Assembly (NCBI GenBank): GCA_034509735.1
Contig: JACGWO010000001.1
Coordinates: forward strand, 35,901,966-35,965,965
Source: Sesamum alatum
Taxonomy: Eukaryota; Streptophyta; Magnoliopsida; Lamiales; Pedaliaceae
DNA: 64,000 nucleotides
Reading direction: 5' to 3'
The notes beneath the pieces are model-generated. The model was not told the DNA's origin and did no database searches. It saw nothing but the letters and a program-made list of their open reading frames with translations. Shown one piece after another: positions 41,801 to 54,593 of this stretch. Made by a program: the position numbers and the translations under genes. How positions within the stretch are numbered: the stretch's first letter is position 1; each line of letters begins with the position of its first letter.

Positions 41801-44027
41801 TGAAGGACAAGCGGATCCGCCCGGGAGCGCGAGCGGAAGCGAGAAAGGCGAGAAAGTGCGTAAATTTAAATCAAATTCAAAATACGCGAATCCCAAGGGG
41901 TGTACCCTTGGATGCTCAACCGGGCGTTCGATGTAGGATGTGTAAATATTAAAATACATATTTAAAAACATAGGGCATAGATATATAAATCAAATCAATC
42001 AAAGCGTAATAAACCGTTACCTTTGATTGTTTAGCGTATGCTCCCGGCTACTAGCGTTGTTCCTTCTCCGGAATGCTCACGAAATCCAAACGTATGGATT
42101 CTCCAAAGGTGATCCACACCACACCGGAAGAAACACACGTTCTTCTTGCTAGAAAAGAACGGGTTTAGGAAGGAATCGGTTTAAGAGAAGAACACTATGA
42201 ATTAGTGTTCTCTTAAACTTACTTTGTTCTTCTTCTTGATTCAAAATCAAGTGAAGAACACAAGTGTAAGAGAGGGAGGGAGCACGAAATTTTGAGAGAG
42301 AGGAGAGGATTTTTGTCTTCACTTTTTCCTAGAAAAAGATGAATAATGAATCACTTATGCTAGGTGTTGTATATTCTAATATATATACATAATTAATGTG
42401 ATTATTGGAATGTGTCTAGGTTCATCCAAGGATGTCTAGATTCATTCCAATCAATCACCATCAATTCTTCAATCAAGCCTACCAAAATTTATGGTATGAT
42501 CCAATCATACCAAAAGGGAAGAGCTTGATTGGAGTTGATTTCTCTCTTTCCAAAAGAGACAAGTCAACATACCACCTAGCATGAAACATGGCTGATTTTG
42601 CTTCCTCCAAGGGAGCATGTCGGCTATGTTTAATTAAGGGAAGAAGTCCAACTTCTTCCTATTCCAAATTAGGAATTATTTCTCCTCTCGGGTATAATTT
42701 AACGGACCGGGTTTTATCGTAATCCAATTACGACGAACCCAATATTAAATCCAATTTAATGTCCACTTAAATCATTCCCGTTGATCTTTTAATCCAATTA
42801 AAAGATCCGACGTCTCAACATCTCAACTTTCCATATTTAATCGAAAATCCAATTTACCGATTAAATGAAAGCCCGATACAATATCGGCCCGTCCATCCAA
42901 TGGACTTTCCCTTAAGTAATCCAATTACTTATTTTATCCTTCGAGATTGACTCCAAGTTGATCTCTCAACCTCCTCGGTGATTTGTGTGTGACCCTTTAG
43001 GTTCACCCTCAGCTAGACTTGGGCCCGTGTCCCACAAGGGCCCGTTACCATGGGTGGCCGTCTAGCAACGGTCCATGGCACTAGAGACTAGGTGAATTGG
43101 CGTGAACATTTAGGCGCCGATTCCGTACGGGTACGATCCTTCCGTCTACCGTCTATCGGCCTTAGTCTAGGGTATGGAATTGGGCGTCGGTTCCCATCCT
43201 TGACTAGGCATCTATGCTTAATACTCGAGACCACGTATGCATCATTGCGTCGACACAGGAAACCATTCCCTGTTCGACCAACCACTGTGGCCACAGCTTC
43301 AAACAGCATGAACGTGTCTCCGAGTGCATAGGAGATACCTCTGTCACATACTGACAGGGGACGGATCCTCTTCTTGGAATCCACCGTCCTCGCTACACAT
43401 TCCGACTGCACTGGACAAGGCTTATAATGATCATCTTACAGAATGATCACCTCTCGCCAGATCCAAGATACAGCCGTCCTGTGCACGTGACTGCCATGAT
43501 TCCTCAAGTCTGAGGATTACTCCCGTACTATCGGAACCGGGGAATCCAATCATACCGACCAAGCCTCCAAGGCTTCCATATGATGATCCCCGCGAGTCAG
43601 TCCAGTCGGCTCGACCCCAGTCGACCAACCCATCAAGACCGTGTAGGCGTCCCACGCCTGTCGCCGATGAAACACGGCACTCATCCAATGAACACGACTC
43701 TTGATGCAAGTCTCAATAGGACTCTCGATGCCCTGTCTCGAGGTCCTCGACTTGGAACGTTTCAGACCCAACTCTTAATCAGTTGGTTTCATGACCACCA
43801 TCCAATGCGTGGCCCAACTGCACGAGTTGTTATCCATGGTCTGTAGGCTTTGTTGCGATATAAGTTAAACACCGTTTTAACAAATGTAAAGTGAGCACAA
43901 CAAAGTAGGTACCAATAGTGACGAACACTCACTTTATTCATCACATAATAATATTACAATTACATCGAGTTGTATAATAGGTTACAAATCGCCAAACCTA
44001 TTGGCTTTCTGGTCACCTATTCTAACA
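41801..44027 (-). mobile_element. Solo LTR-A in solo LTR-B (TSD ggtca)
   Basis: 2227 bp with LTR-A termini and a perfect duplication ggtca at 41796-41800 and 44028-44032. It is very close in sequence to the LTRs of the intact element, so it is young: the innermost layer of a three-deep nest inside D, itself inside F. Confidence 0.96.
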
Positions 44028-44997
44028 GGTCAGATTCCTAGAATCCGTCCGTTACCATGGGTGGCCATCCAGCAACGGTCAATGGCATTAGAGAGTAGGT
44101 GAAATAATCTGGGATGAACATTTAGGCTCTAACAGTACACTTGTCCTTCTGTCTTCGGTCTCATCACTCAGAGTCTAGGGCACGGAAAATGCAGGTACCC
44201 ATTTTGGACCTAAGTGTCGGTCTGTCCTTACTAAACGCCGCAAGGAAAACCTTCCATTCTGTTCAGTTACTGTGGCCATAGATTTTAGGGACAAGACACA
44301 GAGCATTCATGAGACTCAACTGTTAATGCCTTTTGACAAGAGACAGATCCTTTCTTGAAAACTACTGTCACTCTGTACACCCGAGCTGCACTAGACATGG
44401 CTTATGACTACTCAAGAGTATTTTTGGCAATCTCTCACCATATCTAAGATACAGACCTGATGTACAGGTAAACTCAGCAGTTCCTCAAGTCAAAGGACTT
44501 GACCTGTACCGTTGGAACCGGGAATACACGTCATACCTTGCTGACCATACTCAAAGTCCTCTGTAAGACGGTTCCCGCGAGTCACCTCAGTCAGCTGCTT
44601 CCTAGCATGCTGACCCACTAACACTGCTTAGACGACCTTCGTCACCCGTCGATGAAATACGACAGCGGATGCTTAGTGCAAGTCTCAAGGGGAATCTCGG
44701 TACCCATGATTTCGAGATTCCTTGACTTGGAGATTTTCGGACTGATTCGGTAAAGACGGATTTCATAGACCTACCTCCAAGCGTAGTCCCAGTCCCCGAA
44801 ATCGATTCTCAGTCCGTCGGCTTTGTTTGCGTAGTGAACAGATATGTAATAGCAGATATAAGTGAACGTAAACAAAGTGTTGCCACATGAACTTTCACTT
44901 CTTTATTCATAAATGTTTTATCAAACACCTGAAATTGTCTAGACATAGGTTACATATTCATTGCCAAAATTGGCTTACATGGTCACCTATTCTAACA
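44028..44997 (-). mobile_element. Solo LTR-B in LTR-B2, part 2
   Basis: Continuation of 40774-41800 from ggtcagattcctag to the LTR-B start (minus strand TGTTAGAATAGGTGACCATG) at 44997. Confidence 0.93.
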
Positions 44998-45232
44998 CCA
45001 AGGGCAATAAACAAATATATATTAAATATAAATATTTATTCCAAGCCCATTAAATTAATTTTCTAATAAATTTTATTTATTAGATAAATCCCTTTTATCT
45101 AATAAAAGGAATTAATTTTTCCAAAGAAAATAAGGACCCGATTAAATCCAATTTAATCGCTCTATTTCTCCAAATATTTATTTCTAAATTAAATACTTTA
45201 TGTGTGCGGATTGTGTGTGACTCTTTAGGTTC
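44998..45232 (-). mobile_element. Element D 3' LTR-B2, second part, truncated
   Basis: Resumes with ccaagggcaataaac and follows LTR-B2 to gtgactctttaggttc, then switches to the beginning of gag at about 45233. The 5' ~1.0 kb of this LTR and almost the whole gag-pol are deleted. Confidence 0.85.
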
Positions 45233-45311
45233 CATTGCGCAACCAGTCGTTGTAATTTGTTCCATTGAACTTGTTGGTCTCAAGTATCGTTGATAATGGG
45301 TTCTTAGACAT
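45233..45311 (-). pseudogene. gag N-terminal remnant of element D
   Basis: The start codon is at 45311 (minus strand), followed by about 26 codons beginning MSKNPLSTILETNKFNG, as in elements A and B. The frame is intact as far as it goes and then joins LTR DNA. It shows that D once carried a normal gag, now lost by deletion. Confidence 0.85.
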
Positions 45312-47393
45312 TTTAAATCTACATTTAAAACAGAACTATGATCAGCAGAATTTAAAAGACGGAAGTTTTGATAAATAATTAAACGCTTGGTCTTTAGTCA
45401 TTTAATGCTCCCACTATTTATACGAAAACATGATACTCTCAAACGTTGTTTTCGGGAAACCTTTTCCTAGTGGGCTTGGGATCCACAGCAAATTTTCCCA
45501 TACCCAGCTTTTACGATTCGAATGGGAAGAATCCTGTGGGAGGTATGCCATACCATTCTCGTTCCATGAGATTCTCAAGATAATCGCCTCACCCTTTCAC
45601 ATGATCTCAAGGACTCCAAGCGAATCATGCTAAATGGGCGTCAGACCCGACCCAATCAACCGAAACATAGACCAGCTGCTACCTCCACGACTCGTGAGAC
45701 AGGTAACAATGGTATACTTTTCGTTCATGACACAGTGCAACTTCTTTTAAGTACGATAGACCTGCCACGACTCGTGAAACCACGCTATCGACCTAAATCA
45801 GCTTCCTCACTATGCCATGGATTCGAAGGCATAGACAGACTACTAGAGTCCATGTCCACTTTACCTAGGGTCTAATATTTCGGCATTGGTCCAACCAACG
45901 TGCGAGTTGTAAATGACCGAGATCTCATATATATATATATATAAACACATTCATCCATAATGCGTAAATAAATAAATTGCATCCCATAGCAGTTATACGA
46001 TAAATAAAACCATTCATTCATCATAACAGCCACATGCAAAATTAAAGCTTAGCACGCCCCTGTTGGATGATCACGAGCTCGAATCCTATGCGACCCACTG
46101 AGCCTGCAATGGATCTATGGTCAATCTAGGGTTGGTCCTACACTATTACATTAATAGCAACCCGATCATCATTTTGATGGGCCTTAGTCTCTTTTCTCTT
46201 TCAACTCTTCATGGAAACGCCTTGGATCCTCCATTCTGGGCTCTCCATGTGGACCTTCCTTCTTCTCCACCATAATGCATAAAAATAAAATTCTCACTCC
46301 TATTCTACTCTCATTACATATGTATAAAGAAACCCCAACGAATACTTGGGGGGAGTACATAAGGAGGGAGAAAGAATGCCTTACTATTCCAAGGCAACGA
46401 GAAGGGGAGAAGGAGAAAACAGAAAGAGACACACATAAAATTAAACCATACATCCGGTCTAGGGCTCGCGATCATCCATTTCCATTAAACGCACATAATC
46501 ACATGATCTAATCACATAAACACATGGTAATAATCCATGATTACCAATCACATCAATCCATGATAATAAATGAGCTACGTATGAAAAACATGGTACAACC
46601 GTTGGCAACAACCTTTCTCGTTTAGGAAGACCCTTCCTCATTATTTGAAGGTAGGTAATTCCCGGGATTCCAAATCAAATAAATTCAACCTCCCAAATAA
46701 TGTTCTTTGAGAAAATATGCAAAATTAAATAAAACGATTTTTTTTTAGAACTATCCAAAAAATTAAAATAACGAGAAAACGCACTCTGGACCGGGCGGGT
46801 GCGCGCAGGCCCCTACCTGCCTGCGTGGGCGCCTGGTTGGCAGCACTGCGCACGCCCGCGCGCGCTGGCAGGTTGCCGCGCGCAGGCACCTCTGCCCGCG
46901 CGCGCCAACCTGCCGACCGCCTGCGTGCACCTGCTCTGCGCAGGCCGCATGCGCGCACGCACATCTGCGCACCTACCGAACGCGCGCGCGCGGCCTCCCT
47001 GCACGCATGTCGCGCGTGCGCGCGAATGGGGCACGTCTACCGGGCGCGCGCGGCTTCCCTAGTGTTGGCCTGGCGCGCGTGCACAGACTTCCCTGCCTGT
47101 GTGCGTGCGCGCCCAGCCAACCGTCTGCTCTTGCCGCCCGACCGCGCGCCGTGCGCGCCTGGCGAAGGCAGCCGGTGCCTGCGCGCGCGCGTCTGGCCTG
47201 AGCGTATAGTGTGCACAGTCAGCCACCGGCTAGCTGCGTGCCACGTGTTCTCCCGTTGTATTCGTTTTGCCCCCGTTTCCCAAGAAAAACGACATGCTTT
47301 GTAATTAAAGAATCAAGATTTAATTTAAAACATGCCATACACGTTTTCATGCTCAAAACGCACACAAAACCCTAGGCCTATACACCAAATCGG
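45312..47393 (-). other. 5' leader of element D
   Basis: 2.1 kb between PBS and gag. On the minus strand it holds the CG-rich tract (46785-47225), a stem-loop with a U-G wobble pair (46095-46112), palindromes CACGACTCGTG at 45766-45776 and 45686-45696, and TATAAATA at 45415-45422, 111 bp before the gag ATG. No gene is recognised. Long frames across 46763-47304 lie in the GC tract and show no protein motif. Confidence 0.8.
46785..47225 (-). repeat. CG-rich tract in leader D
   Basis: About 440 bp of CG-rich, GCGCGC-punctuated sequence following the AT-rich first part of the leader. It is among the longest of the five such tracts in the window and differs in sequence from the others. Confidence 0.85.
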
Positions 47394-47405
47394 GCTCTGA
47401 TACCA
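47394..47405 (-). promoter_or_regulatory. Primer-binding site of element D
   Basis: The minus strand reads TGGTATCAGAGC, one base after the LTR end at 47407. Confidence 0.94.
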
Positions 47406-47406
47406 C

Positions 47407-49369
47407 TGAAAGCCTTGGGTAGGCGTGTGGATTGTCCCGGGAGTAGCGCGAATGGGGAAGCGCGGTATAATTTAAATTTTCAAGAATTTTAAAACATGCA
47501 TAAATATATATTAAAAATAAACACCTTCAAGGGGTGTACCCTTGAAACTCCCGGGCGTTTGGTGTATCTCATGAACAATAAAACACATATAACAATCATG
47601 GAGGCCATAGGATTCTAAAATAAAGAGGACGAAAAACGTAAATCGGGAACCTACCAATTGTCGTTTCCGTCTTCTAACCGGTACTCGCGTTGTTCCCCAT
47701 TTGCTCCATGATTTCGTGTAGGAGACCCTCTAATTCGTGACACGCAATCCGCCCACATATCTTGAACTTCGTGCTAGCGAACGAACAAGTATTATTTAGG
47801 AGAGGACGGATCGATCAAACGTTATTAGTTTAACGAGATCAATCCTCCTCTTGTTCAATTGTTAAAACAAAAGAACAAGAAAGTATTTTCTTGGAATGAG
47901 AGAGAGAGATGCGGCCGAGAGGGAGAGAGAGAGCACACGAGTATGTGTGTGTGTGTGTTTCAAGAATCATCATCTCCTTCAATGTGTGTGCTAAGGAGTA
48001 TTTATAGAAGAGGAATCCTTTTCCTCTTCAAGTTCCTACACTTTGAAGACTCCTCCACAACTAGGATTTGACCTAGTCAAATCCTAGTCAAAACTAGCTT
48101 CTTTTGGTCAAACCAATATTAGCCATAGATCTCTCCCTTTTAATCTCAACCATTAATTTAATTTGACGGAACATTAAAATCCTATTTAAATATTCCAAGG
48201 GCAATAAATAAATATATATTAAATATAAATATTTATTCCAAGCTCATGAAATTAATTTTCTAATAAATCTAATTTATTAGATAACTCCCTTTTATCTAAT
48301 AAAAGGAATTAATTTTTTTAAAGAAAATAAGGACCAGATTAAATCCAATTTATTCGCTCCATTTCTCCAAATATTTAATTTTAAATTAAATACTTTATGT
48401 GGGCGGATTGTGTGTGACTCTTTAGGTTCACATTCAGCCAGAATCCACCCGTTACCATGGGTGGCCATCTAGCAACGGTCCATGGCACTAGAGACTATAT
48501 GAATATACAGGGATGAACATTTAGGCTCTACAGTACATCTATCCTTCCGTCTACAGTCTCACCACTTAGGGTCTAGGGCACGGATAATGCAGGTACCCGT
48601 TTTGGACCTAAGTGTCGGTCTGTCCATTACTAAACGCCGCAAGGGAAACCTTCCCTTTTGTTCAGTTACTGTGGCCACAGATTTTAGGGACAAGACACAG
48701 AGTATTTGTGAGATACAACTGTCAATACCATTTTATAGGAGACAGATCCTCTCTTGGAAACTACTGTCACTTTGTACGGAGCTGCACTAGATCTGGCTTA
48801 TGACTACTCAAGTGCATCTTGGCAATCTCTCACCATACCTAAGATACAGTCCCGATGTACAGGTAAACTCAGCAATTCCTCAAGTCAAAGGACTTGACCT
48901 GTACTGTTGGAACCGGGAACACGCGTCATACCTACCCGATCCTACTCAAGGTCCTCCGTAAGACGATTCCCGCGAGTCACCTCAGTCAGCTGCTCCCTAG
49001 CAGGCTAACCCACTAACACTGCTTAGACGATCCCCATCACCCGTCGATGAAATACGACAGCAGATGCTTAGTGCAAGTCTTAAAGGGAATCTCAGTACCC
49101 ACTTTCGAGATTCCTTGACTTGGAGATTTCTAGACAGATTCGGCAGGACTGATTTCATGGACCTACCTCCAAGCGTAGTCCCAGTCCCCGAAATGTGTTT
49201 TCAGTCGTAGTGAACAGATATATAAAACAGATAAAGTGAACACAAACAAATTAAATGCCAAATGAATTTCACTTCTTATTCATTACTGATTTATTAAAAC
49301 CTCGAAATTGTTCAGACATAGGTTACAATACGCCTACCAAGATTGGCTACATGTTCACCTATTCTAACA
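47407..49369 (-). mobile_element. 5' LTR of element D (LTR-B2)
   Basis: 1963 bp from TGTTAGAATAGGTGAACATG (49369, minus strand) to ...CACGCCTACCCAAGGCTTTCA (47407), followed by a PBS. It contains the B2 form of the U5 hairpin (47526-47546, arm TTCAAGGG, sense loop TACAC) and a stem-loop near 47807-47847. It sits exactly in the zinc-knuckle coding sequence of host F. Confidence 0.93.
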
Positions 49370-49934
49370 TTTAGGACACTCCCTCTTCTAATGCCCCTTT
49401 TCACGGCAATATATGCAAACATCTTTTTCAATCCTTGACTGTCGAACCGCCTTCCTCTTTCCTTTGCCCATGCCTAGCATGGCAACAGGAGCGCTCTGAG
49501 TGCTTGCAGCGGCTAATTCTGTCTTACCCTTCTTCCTCCTCCAGTATCCGGCCCCTTTGCCTTTTGCTCTTGAGGTCGAAGTCCCCCCACCAATACAGAC
49601 GGTGCAGACTTTTCAATCGTTGTCTCGTATTGGACCAACATGTTTATCAACTCATGCAGGTCTTTTTCAAGACCATTCATGTTATAGTTAACGATAAATG
49701 GGTCAAAAGAGGGAGGAAGAGACTGAAGGATCACGTCGATGACGTCTCTTTTCCAAGATTAGCTCAGAGGTCTTTGAGCTTCTCCACTAGGGATAGCATC
49801 ATCACTCCATGCTGGTTTACAGACAACCCTTCTGTCATCTTAGCTCCGAAAAATGCCTTCATCGCAACATATCTAATATGCCAGTCCGTACTTCATAAAC
49901 GTCTTTCATGCGGAGCATTATCAAGCTAACATCA
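49370..49934 (-). pseudogene. Host element F gag (piece 1)
   Basis: Minus-strand gag from a stretch matching IMLRM...V (start cut by an LTR-C at 49935) through LQSLPPSFDPFIVNY, LHELINMLVQYE and the basic region to the zinc knuckle CIYCREKGH. A frame shift follows the LVGG region (near 49590). It ends at gtgtcctaaa, where element D is inserted; the next bases of the same gene are at 39980. It is the oldest sequence layer in this half of the window. Confidence 0.88.
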
Positions 49935-52177
49935 TGAAAGAATCGGGTACGGCCCGGGAACGCAACGGAAGCATAAAAAATATAAATTTAAGACATAATT
50001 TAACCGGATTCAAAGGGGTGTTCCCTTTGAAGTTCTCGGGCATTCGGTGTTTGTCAGAGCATAAAAAACAAAATAAAACATGCTGGACATGTGGCTTAAA
50101 AGGAGAAGAAGAAAGTTATACAAAAATGTAAAAAGGAAACCAACCTTTGTTCGTTTATGTAGAACGGGTTCGTGCATTGTTCCTTTCTTTTCTTTCTTCG
50201 TTCGTCCACTTGAGAGCTCAACGTAGAACTCCTCTAATGCGTTCCACACCACACTATGGATTTATTTCTACTCTATTGCTAGATAGAAATTAGAAACAAA
50301 GAAGAAGAAACAATTCCAAAGAAAGCACTATCGATTAGTGTACCTTGGAATGTTTTTGTTCAATCTTCTCTAAGAAGTATGAACACTAAAAGAGAGAATT
50401 TTCAGAGAGTATTTGGCTAAAAAACTCCAGCAAAAAAGTGAAGCAAGTTAAGTGAATTGTGTCTAGCAAAGTAGTTTTGTTGATGTAGAATGTAGTGTTC
50501 AAAAACCACCTACATAAGTAACCTCCAAGGCAACTTCCACATACACACACTTCTAGCACATCCACTACACATGATAGCAAGAGAAAAGCACCCACAAATC
50601 AGCAAATTTTCGTGCTCATCATGTTCATATGTGGAAGAGTTGAAACTCCTCCTTAACTAGCTTCAACTTGCATGAAAAAATGGACTTGGACCTTCATGGT
50701 TTTTGGACTTGTATTTAATCAAATTTAATGAAGTCCAAACATGTATCCATTGGGCATTAATTAATCTAATTAATTTCAATTCAATTGAATCCCAATTATT
50801 TATTTAATCCAATTAAATAAACATAAGTCCAAATTAAGAATAATTGATCCAATCAACTATTCTAGCCAAAACCCAATAAATTAATCCAATTAATTTAAAG
50901 GTCCTTAGTCCAAAAAATTAACTAATCCAATTAATTAATTCTTGGACCATCCATCAAATGGATTTCTAAATAAATGATCCAATCATTTATTTTCTCTCTT
51001 GAATAAATTTAATCCGATTAAATTTATTCGCTTCTTCTAGAATTAATTCCAAATTAACTCCGCCAAATCCAAAGTGATTTGTGTGTGACTCATTAGGTTC
51101 ACCCTCAACTAGACTTGGGCTTGTGTCCAACACAATTGATCAATTAAATCCAATTTAATTAATTGTTTTTTCCGATTAACCATTAATCAAAAAACGCCCG
51201 TCACCATGGGTGGCCGTCTAGCAACGGTCCATGGCACTAGAGACTAGGTGAATGTTGGCGTGAACATTTGGGCTCCCGAGTTCCATATGAGTACGGTCCT
51301 TCCATCATCCGTCTCCCGGTCTAAGTCTAGGGTATGGAATTGGGCGTCGGTTCCCATCCTGGACTAGACAACTATGCTCAGTAACTCGAGGCACGTTTAC
51401 TCTATCGATCGACGTAGGAAACCATTCCCTACTCGACCAATCGCTGTGGCCACAGACTTATAAGAGTTTAAACTGTCTCAGAGCGCATAGGAGACTCGAC
51501 TGTCATATACTGACAGGTGATGGATCCTATCTTGGAATCCACCGTCCTCAATACATATTCCGACTGCACTGTATAAGGCTTATGATGAACGTATCCCAAA
51601 TACTGACATCTCTTGCCAGATGCTAGATACAGCCATCATATGCCTGTGACTGCCATGATTCCTCAAGTCCGAGGACTAATCTCGTACTATCGGAGTCGGG
51701 AATGCTAGTCATACCGACCAAGCCTCCAAGGCTTCCATATGACGATTCCCGTGAGTCAGTTCAGTCAGTTGACAACGATGTCAACTAACCCACTAATATT
51801 GCATAGATGTCCAACGTCTGTCGCCGATGAAACACGGCATTCATCTAATGAATGCAATCATTAGTGCAAGTCCGTATAGGACTCTTGATGCCCTGTCTCA
51901 AGGTCCTCGACTTGGAACGTTTCAGACTAACCCTTAGAAGTTAGTTTCATAGCTGCCATCCAATGCGCAGCCCAACTACATGGGTTGTTTCGTTTGGCCT
52001 GTGGGCTTTGTTGTGATGTTAAATGGAATAAACATAAATAGCGAGCACAATAAATGGGACTGCCAAACATGAATACTCACTTTATTCATATAAGAATATT
52101 ACAATTACAATGACATTGTCAGAAATAGATTACATCAAGACCAATCTAATTGGCTTTCCAGTCACCCTATTCTAACA
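49935..52177 (-). mobile_element. LTR-C, 3' LTR of minus-strand element in host F
   Basis: 2243 bp from TGTTAGAATAGGGTGACTGG (52177, minus strand) to ...CGTACCCGATTCTTTCA (49935). It is preceded by an RNase H end and a purine tract, so it is a 3' LTR. The left flank catca (49930-49934) lies in F gag. The U5 hairpin is at 50009-50031 (9-bp perfect arms, TTCAAAGGG on the plus strand). Confidence 0.92.
50009..50031 (-). promoter_or_regulatory. U5 hairpin, LTR-C
   Basis: Nine-bp perfect stem, sense loop AACAC, 74 bp from the LTR end. Confidence 0.62.
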
Positions 52178-52701
52178 ATCTCCAACTTGACCCTAAAGCC
52201 AATCACTCATGACCCTCAAACCCATCTTCCCAAGATGCTGAGTATGAGCAACCTGCAACACTAGCTTGGTCAGCGGATCTGCCGTATTTTCTGCCGATGT
52301 GACTCGGTCCATCCGAACGTCACCTCTTCCCACCATCTCTCTAAGCAGATGGTAGCGTCTAAGAATGTGTTTGGATCGGTGATGAGATCTCGGTTCCTTC
52401 GCTTGCGCTATAGCCCCGTTGTTATCATAGAAGATAACTATTGGCTCGGCAATGCTAGGCACTACACCCAACTCTTGGATGTAGTTTTTCATCCAAACCG
52501 CCTCCTTAGCTGCTTCCGAAGCCGCTATGTACTCAGCTTCCGTGGTGGAATCAACTGTACTATCCTGCTTGGAACTTTTCCAAGCCACCACACCACCATT
52601 CAGCCTGAATACAAACCCAGATTGAGACTTGGCATCATCCTCATCAGACTAGAAGCTAGCATCGCTGTAGCCTTCCAAAATCAACTCTCCACCACCGTAA
52701 A
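52178..52701 (-). pseudogene. RNase H remnant of LTR-C element
   Basis: Minus-strand end of pol. 52193-52591 is open and encodes the last 132 residues: TEAEYIAASEAAKEAVW, a Tyr-for-Cys change before DNNGAIAQAKE, HHRSKHILRRYHLL and SAENTADPLTK. Upstream, the SD.SF.SD.D region is interrupted by a stop near 52650. It is cut at 52702 by element B, whose left flank gtaaa is in this gene. It is better preserved than the equivalent remnant at 2561-2900. Confidence 0.9.
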
Positions 52702-54115
52702 TGTTAGAATAGGTGACCATGTAAGCCAATTTTGGCAGGAACGTGTAACCTATGTCTAGACAATTCTTTGGTATTTGATAAAATATTTATGAATAAAGAA
52801 GTGAAAATTCATATGGCAATACTTTGTTTACGTTCACTTATCTGCATTTACATTTCTATTCACTACGCAAACAAAGCCCACGGACTGAGAAACGATTTCG
52901 GGGACTGGGACTACGCTTGGAGGTAGGTCCATGAAATCAGTCTTACCGAATTAGTCCGAAAATCTCCAAGTCAAGCAATCCCGAAAATAGGTACCGGGAT
53001 TCCCTTTGAGACTTGCACTAAGCATCTGCTGTCGTGTTTCATCGACGGGTGACGAAGGTCGTCTAAGCAGTGTTAGTGGGTCAGCATGCTAGGAAGCAGC
53101 TGTCTGAGGTGACTCGCGGGAACCGTCTTACGGAGGACCTTGAGTATGGTCAGCAAGGTATGATGTGTATTCCCGGTTCCAACGGTACAGGCCAAGTCCT
53201 TTGACTTGAGGAACTGCTGAGTTTACCTGTGCATCAGGTCTCTATCTTAGATATGGTGAGAGATTGCCAAAATACTCTTGAGTAGTCATAAGCCATGTCT
53301 AGTGCAGCTCGGGTGTACAAAGTGACAGTAGTTTCCATGAAAGGATCTGTCTCCTGTCAAAAGGTATTGACAGTTGAGTCTCATGTATGCTCTGTGTCTT
53401 GTCCCTGAAATCTGTGGCCACAGTAACTGAACAGAAGGGAAAGGTTTCCCTTGCGGCGTTTAGTAAGGCCAGACCGACACTTAGGTCCAAAATGGGTACC
53501 TGCATTTTCCGTGCCCTAGACCCTAAGTGATGAGACCGAAGATAGAAGGACAAGTGTACTGTTAGAGCCTAAATGTTCATCCCCGAATATTTCACCTAGT
53601 CTCTAGTGCCATGGACCGTTGGTAGATGGCCACCCATGGTAACGGGCGGATTCTAGGAATCCGACCAAGTCTAGCTGAATGGTGAACCTAAAGAGTCACA
53701 CACTATCCACACACACTTAGTATTTAATTTGGAATTAAATATTAGAGTAAAAGAATGATTAAATTAGATTTAATCGGGTCCTATATTTTCTTGGAGAAAT
53801 TAATTCCTTCTATTTGATAAAGGGAATTAAATTAATAAATAGGATTTATTAAAGGGGTGATTTAATGGGCTTAGAATAAATAATAATATTTATTTTATTA
53901 TATTATATTTATTCTTTTAGCCGTTTGGAATATTTAATGGAATTTAAATATTCCATTAAATTAAAATCAACGGTTGAGATGGAAAGGGGAGATGGAAGGC
54001 TAGGATTCGTTTGACTAGGTCAAACACTAGTTTGACTAGGACTTTGACTAGGTCAAAATCCTAGTCAAATTAGAGTTCTTAGAGTTGGAGTTTAAAGAGG
54101 ATTAAACTCCTCCTC

Positions 54116-54123
54116 TATATAAA
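54116..54123 (+). promoter_or_regulatory. LTR-B TATA box, element B
   Basis: TATATAAA in cctcTATATAAAcctctag, 153 bp before the R/U5 stem-loop, followed by CT-rich sequence. Confidence 0.65.
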
Positions 54124-54268
54124 CCTCTAGCATCCAACAATTGTAGGATGATGATTCTTGAAAACACACACAACACACTCTCCCCTTCTCCTGATCTCTC
54201 GTCCGCCCCCTCTCTCTCTAGCACGAAAATATTTCTTAGTTCTTTTGTTCTTGGAACATTAGAACTTA

Positions 54269-54311
54269 GATGAATCAATACTGTTAATTGATAACGTGTT
54301 GTTGATTCATC
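54269..54311 (+). promoter_or_regulatory. R/U5 stem-loop, element B
   Basis: Ten-bp outer stem GATGAATCAA / TTGATTCATC; the loop is ATTGA here and ATTCA in the 13615 copy. It is 385 bp before the LTR end. Confidence 0.65.
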
Positions 54312-54572
54312 CACTCCAAAAATATATACACTTGTTCGTTGCTAGCACGACGTGCAAGATACGTAGGTGGATCGTGTGTCACGATTTGGAGGGTCTCAAG
54401 AACGAGATCTCGGTGCAAAACGGGGAACAACGCGAGTAGCCGTTGAAGACGAAAACGACAACGGGTAGGTCTCGTTTTTACTTTTTCGTCCCTCTTTAAT
54501 TTTCAAACTCTATGGCCTCCATGACTTCTTTACATGCTTTATGATCATGCGATACACCGAACGCCCAGGAAC

Positions 54573-54593
54573 CTCAAGGGCACACCCCTTGAG
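54573..54593 (+). promoter_or_regulatory. U5 hairpin, LTR-B
   Basis: Perfect 8-bp stem with arm CTCAAGGG and loop CACAC, 103 bp before the LTR end. Confidence 0.62.

Noticed and set aside
43088..43411. Repeated ~107-codon frame in LTR-A copies (also 18483 and 29904)
   Set aside because: It recurs because LTR-A recurs. It spans U3 with no motif, is broken in other copies, and shows no sign of selection as a protein.
46763..47304. Long overlapping frames on both strands (up to 159 codons)
   Set aside because: They lie in the CG-rich leader tract, where stop codons are scarce. The translations are Ala/Arg/Pro-rich with no domain, and several frames are open at once.
49435..49929. 164-codon plus-strand frame
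   Set aside because: Antisense of the degraded gag of host element F (49370-49934).
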